Origin: Chitinophaga pinensis
Lineage (GTDB): Bacteria > Bacteroidota > Bacteroidia > Flavobacteriales_D > Crocinitomicaceae
DNA length: 14,020 nt
NCBI GenBank assembly: GCA_945870115.1
Contig: CAMBRH010000060.1
Location: forward strand, 1 to 14,020
Direction of reading: 5' to 3'
Of the stretch, positions 6,791 to 12,800 are shown one piece after another (position 1 is the first letter of the stretch; each line of letters opens with the position of its first letter). Below the pieces are notes generated by a model. It was not told the DNA's origin. It saw nothing but the letters and a program-made list of their open reading frames with translations, and made no database searches. The translations under genes and the position numbers were made by a program.

Positions 6791-7462
6791 ATGAAAAAAT
6801 TAATATTAAGTTTATTTCTATTTATTATTGGTGTTTCATTGTTCTCTTGCAAAAAACACAACCCTGAAGACCCCTGGTTTTCGCATGGAGGAAAACACTT
6901 AAATGAACGTTTAGAAGGTGAATGGGAATTGGTGAGTTTGCATATTATTAAAAATACTAAATATCCTTTTGATCAAGACGAGGAATATGAAGATTATTCT
7001 AACTTATTAGAAATCGACACTATGAATATCGCTAAGTTTTTCAAATTTGTTCCAACAAAAAACATTAATAAAACTGAGGGAGAAGGTGAGGTATTTATTA
7101 GATCTAAAAACATGCCTTCTTACCCTGAAAAGGTTGGAATTTCTCAATCTTTATTACTCGATTTAAGTGATACAAATGTTGCCTTAGCAAAATTGACTTA
7201 TCTATTTAAAGAAGGGAAAGTTAAAAATTTTTTCCGATTCAGGTTTGCGGATATTACACTAGTAGATACTTTAACACCAGATATCCCTGTTTTTAAACCC
7301 TTTGATGAATATTTTGTATTTAACAACTTTTTCATAAAATCATTTGATGATTTTGAAATATGGAAGGCAACTCAGAAGGAATTAATACTTTATAATGATT
7401 TAACATTAGATGGCTCACCATTTTACAGGAGATATAGATTAGCATTCAAAAAAATTAAATGA
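6791..7462 (+). CDS. Predicted lipoprotein, function unknown
   Basis: I do not recognise this 223-residue protein beyond its export signal. MKKLILSLFLFIIGVSLFSC is a lipoprotein signal peptide with Cys20 in the lipobox LFSC, followed by KKHNPEDPW. The mature part begins with LNERLEGEWELVSLHI, a pattern typical of the first strand of lipocalin-like lipoproteins in Bacteroidota, and then alternates polar and hydrophobic residues as in a beta barrel. That fold is a guess. Its last codons overlap the next gene by 4 nt (ATGA), so the two are translationally coupled and probably act together. Confidence 0.8.
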   Translation: MKKLILSLFLFIIGVSLFSCKKHNPEDPWFSHGGKHLNERLEGEWELVSLHIIKNTKYPFDQDEEYEDYSNLLEIDTMNIAKFFKFVPTKNINKTEGEGEVFIRSKNMPSYPEKVGISQSLLLDLSDTNVALAKLTYLFKEGKVKNFFRFRFADITLVDTLTPDIPVFKPFDEYFVFNNFFIKSFDDFEIWKATQKELILYNDLTLDGSPFYRRYRLAFKKIK

Positions 7463-8268
7463 AAAGCAAATTAAAATTCCTATTTATAATAATGTTGTCA
7501 TTCTTTTTGGTGAATTGCACGATCCAAAAAAGAACTTTCAACAAAGGTTATTTTGTGCAGTGGAATTTTAAACAAAAAGTAAATTCTCAAAACCAAAACC
7601 AGCCAAAATTAGAAGAGGAGCAAAGTCAACTTGATGAAGCAAATACAGATTTATCAATTGAAAGTGAAAACTTGCCTGATGAATTTATTAAAGATTCTAA
7701 AAATGAAAAATTAGAATTAAATGATGATATTACAATTGAGAAAAAAGATTTTATAAAGAATTTTGAAAATAAAGCAACAAAATTAATTTTTTCGAAAACT
7801 CCAATTTTAACGAAGATCAAGATTGCAAAAGTTAAAAAGGGTAATTTTGCAAAATTGGAACGCTCGAAAATGATAAGGACAACAATTACTTTATTAGTTG
7901 GTTTGTGTTTACTTGGAATAGGCGTAGTATTTTTGGCGAATTCTTTTGCTTCAACTCATATTGTTGGTGGTTCATTTTTAGCTGGTCTTACTTTTTCATT
8001 TGTCGGTGCAATTTTTATTGTTTTTTCACTTTTTAGATTTATTTGCATTGTATTAAAAACACATTTGACAAAACAAACGAATGAAGCAGATGAATTACAA
8101 AAAAGATTTAAAAGGATAAGTTCAAGAAGTGCATTACTTTCGCTTTTGTTTTTGTTTTTTGCACTAATTGTAAGTTTAATTTCTCAAACCTCAATTTTAT
8201 TTCCTATTTTACTTATCATTGGATTTGCTTTTTTAATATTTTCAGCTTTATTTTCTTTTACAGATTAG
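7459..8268 (+). CDS. Predicted lipoprotein with four membrane segments, function unknown
   Basis: The 269-residue product starts with a lipoprotein-type signal (hydrophobic 7-18, then VNC with Cys20). Next comes IQKRTFNKGYFVQWNFK, a 'KR....GY.V.W' motif that, as I recall, recurs just after the lipobox in many flavobacterial proteins of unknown role. Residues 40-140 are highly charged and low in complexity (Gln/Asn/Glu, then Lys-rich). Four hydrophobic segments follow, at about 142-162, 170-199, 225-242 and 247-266, with a Lys/Arg-rich loop between the second and third. Lipidation together with several C-terminal membrane helices is an unusual combination for one protein. It overlaps the upstream lipoprotein gene by ATGA. 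The start is supported by that overlap and by the signal peptide. Confidence 0.82.
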   Translation: MKSKLKFLFIIMLSFFLVNCTIQKRTFNKGYFVQWNFKQKVNSQNQNQPKLEEEQSQLDEANTDLSIESENLPDEFIKDSKNEKLELNDDITIEKKDFIKNFENKATKLIFSKTPILTKIKIAKVKKGNFAKLERSKMIRTTITLLVGLCLLGIGVVFLANSFASTHIVGGSFLAGLTFSFVGAIFIVFSLFRFICIVLKTHLTKQTNEADELQKRFKRISSRSALLSLLFLFFALIVSLISQTSILFPILLIIGFAFLIFSALFSFTD

Positions 8269-8311
8269 CATTAATCTTTAAAAAAAGGTAAGTTGAAAAA
8301 AGAGTAAAATG

Positions 8312-8331
8312 AAAGTTGTCTAACTTTTTTT
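8312..8331 (+). terminator. Probable terminator after the lipoprotein pair
   Basis: AAAGTT (8312-8317) pairs with AACTTT (8322-8327) around the loop GTCT, followed by T to 8331. The stem is short and AT-rich but has a proper T-run. It lies 43 nt after the stop at 8268 and before the radA promoter. Confidence 0.45.
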
Positions 8332-8346
8332 CCTCTAAAAATAAAC

Positions 8347-8354
8347 TATCTTTG
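8347..8354 (+). promoter_or_regulatory. -7 box of the radA promoter
   Basis: TATCTTTG is an exact match to TAnnTTTG and ends 14 nt before the radA ATG at 8369, so the leader is very short. The -33 position holds only a T-run, part of the preceding terminator, and no TTG at standard spacing. Confidence 0.5.
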
Positions 8355-8368
8355 CAAAAAGATTTATC

Positions 8369-9733
8369 ATGGCTAAAGTAAAATCAGCATTTTTTTGTCA
8401 AAATTGTGGTTATCAAACTCCAAAATGGTTGGGTAAATGTCCTTCCTGTACAGAATGGAACACCTTTGTAGAAGAAATTGTTGAGAAAAATTTATCTCAA
8501 TTGGTTGCTTTTTCTACAAATACTGGTCGCACGGCAAAATCTCAGGTTTTACAAGAAATTCAACACACAGCTCAAACACGCATCATTCTGCAAGACAAAG
8601 AATTAAACCGTGTTTTGGGTGATGGAATGGTTCCAGGATCTTTGATTTTATTTGGCGGTGAACCAGGAATTGGTAAGTCAACTTTGCTTTTGCAATTAGC
8701 CATTTTAGAGAAAAATTTACGCGTTTTATATGTTTCTGGCGAAGAAAGCGATCAACAAATAAAAATGCGTGCCGATAGAATTGGACATCAAAATGATGCT
8801 TGTTTTATTTTAACTGAAACCAATCTTCAAAATATCTTTTTGCAAGCTGAAGAAATCCAACCACAATTATTGGTGATTGATTCCATTCAAACCCTGCACA
8901 GCAATCAAATTGAAAGTTCACCAGGAAGTATTTCTCAAGTAAGAGAATGTACTTCGCAACTTTTACGTTATGCGAAATTATCTGATGTTCCTGTATTTTT
9001 AATTGGTCACATCACGAAAGAAGGAGCTTTGGCAGGACCAAAAGTCTTGGAACACATGGTGGATGTTGTGTTGCAATTCGAAGGAGATCGAAATCATTTT
9101 TACCGTCTTTTGAGAACCATAAAAAACCGTTTTGGAAGTACCAATGAACTTGGAATTTATGAAATGCAAGGTTCTGGTTTACGCCAAGTTGAAAATCCAT
9201 CAGAGATTTTAATTACCAATACGGATTCCGATTTAAGTGGAATTGCAATCGCCTCAACTTTAGAAGGCGCAAGACCTTTATTGATTGAAGTCCAAGCACT
9301 TGTAAGTAGCGCGGCTTACGGAACTCCTCAACGTTCAAGCACAGGTTTTGATGCAAAAAGATTGAACATGCTCTTAGCAGTTTTAGAAAAAAGATGTGGC
9401 TTTAAATTAGGAGCAAAAGATGTTTTTTTAAACATTGCTGGCGGAATAAAAGTGGATGATCCAGCAATTGATTTGGCAGTTGTAGCCTCAATAATGTCTT
9501 CTAATGCGGATTTACCAATTGATTCAAAAACTGCTTTTGCTGCAGAGGTTGGTTTGTCGGGAGAATTACGGCCAGTTAATCGCATTGAACAACGTATTTC
9601 TGAAGCCGAAAAATTAGGTTTTGAGTCCATCATCATTTCAAAATACAATAAAGGTGTTTCTCAAAAAAATTATGGAATAAAAATTATTCCTTGTGGAATA
9701 ATTACGGAGGTCATAAAAACTCTTTTTGCTTAA
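8369..9733 (+). CDS. radA: DNA repair protein RadA (Sms)
   Basis: RadA is a RecA-like, DnaB-type motor that extends recombination branches in repair and transformation. The 454-residue product has all family parts. A four-cysteine zinc finger (Cys10, 13, 24, 27: FFCQNCGY...GKCPSC) comes first. Walker A is GEPGIGKST (97-105), and a Walker B-like LLVIDS ends near 172. The RadA-specific KNRFG is at 252-256. A C-terminal Lon-like domain (about 280-454) follows, with the conserved GGIKVDDPAIDLAVVASIMSS and VGLSGELRPV. Length is standard. It is flanked by terminators on both sides and looks monocistronic. Like dprA in this window, it serves transformation and recombination, but the two are 6 kb apart and not in one operon. 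Confidence 0.97.
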   Translation: MAKVKSAFFCQNCGYQTPKWLGKCPSCTEWNTFVEEIVEKNLSQLVAFSTNTGRTAKSQVLQEIQHTAQTRIILQDKELNRVLGDGMVPGSLILFGGEPGIGKSTLLLQLAILEKNLRVLYVSGEESDQQIKMRADRIGHQNDACFILTETNLQNIFLQAEEIQPQLLVIDSIQTLHSNQIESSPGSISQVRECTSQLLRYAKLSDVPVFLIGHITKEGALAGPKVLEHMVDVVLQFEGDRNHFYRLLRTIKNRFGSTNELGIYEMQGSGLRQVENPSEILITNTDSDLSGIAIASTLEGARPLLIEVQALVSSAAYGTPQRSSTGFDAKRLNMLLAVLEKRCGFKLGAKDVFLNIAGGIKVDDPAIDLAVVASIMSSNADLPIDSKTAFAAEVGLSGELRPVNRIEQRISEAEKLGFESIIISKYNKGVSQKNYGIKIIPCGIITEVIKTLFA

Positions 9734-9737
9734 GATT

Positions 9738-9762
9738 AAAATCACATAAATAGGTGGTTTTT
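9738..9762 (+). terminator. Rho-independent terminator of radA
   Basis: AAAATCAC (9738-9745) pairs with GTGGTTTT (9754-9761), with one wobble, around an 8-nt loop, and a T-run follows. It starts 5 nt after the radA stop and isolates the giant repeat-protein gene from radA transcription. Confidence 0.65.
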
Positions 9763-9829
9763 GACAACTAATTACATTATTTTGTGTTTTTTCAGCATAA
9801 ATGTTAGATTTTGTAATTTATTTTTGCTT

Positions 9830-9873
9830 ACCTTTGGGGGTAAAGTTGAATTTTATTGTCTTAAGAATAAAAC
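9830..9873 (+). promoter_or_regulatory. Candidate ECF sigma promoter, copy C (before the giant repeat-protein gene)
   Basis: ACCTTTGGGGGT (9830-9841), 13 nt, then ATTGTCTTAAGAATAAAAC (9855-9873). Against copies A and B, 10 of 12 bases of the left half and 14 of 19 of the right half agree, and both intervals are identical in length. GGGGT and GTCTTA are again 16 nt apart. It ends 9 nt before the ATG at 9883. A caution: TACCTTTG at 9829-9836 is also an exact housekeeping -7 sequence, though its nearest TTG (9811-9813) is only 15 nt upstream. The two promoter types may overlap here. Confidence 0.65.
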
Positions 9874-9882
9874 ATCTCAAAT

Positions 9883-12800
9883 ATGAAAAACATTCTCTTC
9901 ACCTTAATCTTATTGTTTACGTTTACAAACACCTCATTTTCTCAAGATTGGAAAAATGTTCCAGTGCCTATTGATTTAGTAACATATTCATCTACAAATT
10001 TTCAGTATCAAGTTGATTCACTAGGGAAAATTTATTGCATTTATTCTTACACCGATGGTTCAAACAACATTCTTAAAGTAGATCAATTTGATGCATTAAC
10101 ACAATCTTGGTTAAATAAATGGAATGAAACATTAACTCAAGCAGCCGATGAAATTCAAGTTGATTTTAAAGACCATATTATTTATTTTTCATTTGTTAGT
10201 GAGCAAACTCCAAATCCAATTTTTAATGTTTATCAAATCATAAACGAAACAGTATTTCACCAAGTACAAACAATAAATGCAAATTACAAGCAGTATTCAC
10301 AATACGATTTCAAAGTTGGAGGTGCAAATAAGTATTTTTGGTTTACAGCGCATTCAAACACTACTGATTTTTCACTTTCTACTTTCAATATTGGTACAGG
10401 AACAATTGACACTTATATAATACCACAATTCAATTTACAAACACCTTCTAATCTTGAAATGGAGCAAGTTGGAGACACTTTATGGTTTGCCGCTGGTGAT
10501 ACTTCAAATCGTTTAATTTTAGTAAAATCGCATTTTTCTGCTATTAGTTTCAATACATTTGATGGTTCAGCTGCAGGAATTTTCAATGATGCTGGAAACA
10601 CAATACTAGGGGATAGAACAATTTTATTAAGTAACAGAGTGGATGAATTATCTTTTATTTCAACTAACTCAGTTAACAATAGAGTTGAATATAATTTTAC
10701 AAATGGTGCACTTTCCACGGCTTCTAATTCTGGAGAATATTATCCTTATCCTCAGTCTACAGCTAAATCTTATGATAATCAAAGTGCCTATCTTCTTGGA
10801 AATTTTGATAAATATGGGGATTTTACAAACCTGCGATCAAAAGTATTGAAGAAAAACTTTGCAACGGATGTTTGGGATACAATAGGCGTGCCAGGGAATC
10901 AAGTGTTTACTCAAAATAACAGTGCCTTCACGAATATGACTTTAGGATTCAGTCCTTTAACCAATCGATTTGTTGCTGGTTATGATTCTGCTAATTATTA
11001 TGCTAAGAAACTAAAAGTTTACAATGTAGCTCCCGATTTAGGTAGTAAAGTTGTTAACTTAAACGTCACATTATGCACCAATACCGCATCAGTAAAATTA
11101 TTTTCAGAATTTTCATTGTTTGACGAAAATAAGGATTTTTTAAAAATTGTTGATGTTTTATCATCAGATGCTTCCGTTATAAATCCTTCAAATATAACCT
11201 TTTCTTCTTCTCAAGTTTTTAAAAGAACTTTTTTTGATGTTTATTATTCAAATGGAACTCCGGGTAATGTAACTTTATCTTTTAATGTTACTGATGGTTT
11301 TGACACAGTAGCTGTTTCAGTCAATGTTACAGTCGCAGATTATGTGATTACATCCGTAACAAACGCCTCAGGATGCAGTAATTCATCTCTTACACTAGAC
11401 GCTACTGTTGTAAGTGGTGATTTAAGATGGTTCACAGATCCGACTGGAGGCACTACTTTCCAGGTTGGAGGACCTTTTGTGACTGGAGTTATTACGAGTA
11501 CTGTATTGTATTATGTGGAGGGTGTAGACAATAACAGCACCTGTGTTACACCTAGACTATTAGTAACAGGTACCATTCTTGCACTTCCTACTGTTTTCGC
11601 TGGAAATGATACAACTTTATGTGAAAATTCTATTATAACTTTAACAGGTACTGGTGCACCTACTTTGACGTGGTCAGGTGGTATTACGAACGGTGTCGCT
11701 TTTAATATATCTGGTGGAACTCAAACCCAGACTGTTACAGGAACAGATGCTAATGGTTGTCAAAACACTGATGATATTGTAATCACACTTAACGCATTAC
11801 CATTTATTGATGCTGGAATTGATCAAACTATTTGTGAAAATACTTCGATTACCTTAGTTGGCGGTGGCGGAAACACGTATTCTTGGGACAATGGAATTTC
11901 TAATGGAGTTTCATTCACACCAGCAGTTGGAACAACAACTTTCACACTTACTGGAACTGACTTGAACGGATGTCAAAATACAGATTTAGTGGATGTAATT
12001 GTCAATGCACTTCCAATAATTTCTGCAGTAAATGATACGACTTTGTGTGAAAATACATCGTTTACCTTATATGGAAGTGGTGGTAATACCTATTCTTGGG
12101 ACAATGGAATTTCTGACGGAGTTTCATTCACACCAGCAGTTGGAACAACAACGTATACAGTTACTGGAACTGATTTAAATGGATGTCAAAATACAGATTT
12201 AGTTAATATTATAGTAAATGCTCTTCCAGTAATTTCTGCTGGAAACGACACCACTTTGTGCGAAAACACGTCGATTACTTTAGTTGGAAGTGGCTCAAAC
12301 ACCTATTCTTGGGATAATGGAATTTCTGACGGAGTTTCATTCATACCAGTTGTTGGAACAACAACTTACACTGTAATAGGATTTGATTTAAATGGCTGCC
12401 AAAACACGGATCAGGTTGATATTATTGTAAACGCACTTCCAATAATTGATGCAGGAATAGATCAAACGGTTTGTGAAAATACTTCGATTACATTAAATGG
12501 TTCTGGAGCAAATACCTATTCTTGGGATAATGGTATTTCAAATGGTATTTCATTCACTCCAGCAGTTGGAACAACAACTTTTACAGTAACAGGTACTGAT
12601 TTAAATGGATGTCAAAACACAGACTTGGTTGATGTAATAGTAAATGCTCTTCCAACAATTTCAGCAGGAAATGATACCATTTTGTGTGAAAATACATCCT
12701 TTACTTTATATGGAAGTGGTGGAAATACGTATTCTTGGAACAATGGGATTTCTGACGGAGTTTCATTCACACCAGCTGTTGGAACAACAACTTATACAGT

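Noticed and set aside
6866..6880. ACCCCT on the plus strand (AGGGGT on minus) as another ECF box
   Set aside because: The correctly spaced GTCTTA half is absent and the site is inside the lipoprotein gene.
9328..9648. Minus-strand open frame of 106 codons inside radA
   Set aside because: It lies opposite the conserved Lon-like domain of radA; the openness follows from the codon composition of radA.
10413..10718. Minus-strand open frame of 101 codons inside the giant gene
   Set aside because: It is antisense to a well-supported coding frame, shows no recognisable motif and has no promoter or conserved start.
10643..10849. Plus-strand open frame of 68 codons overlapping the giant gene in another frame
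   Set aside because: It has no start signal and is Leu/Ile-rich as expected from out-of-frame reading of AT-rich DNA.
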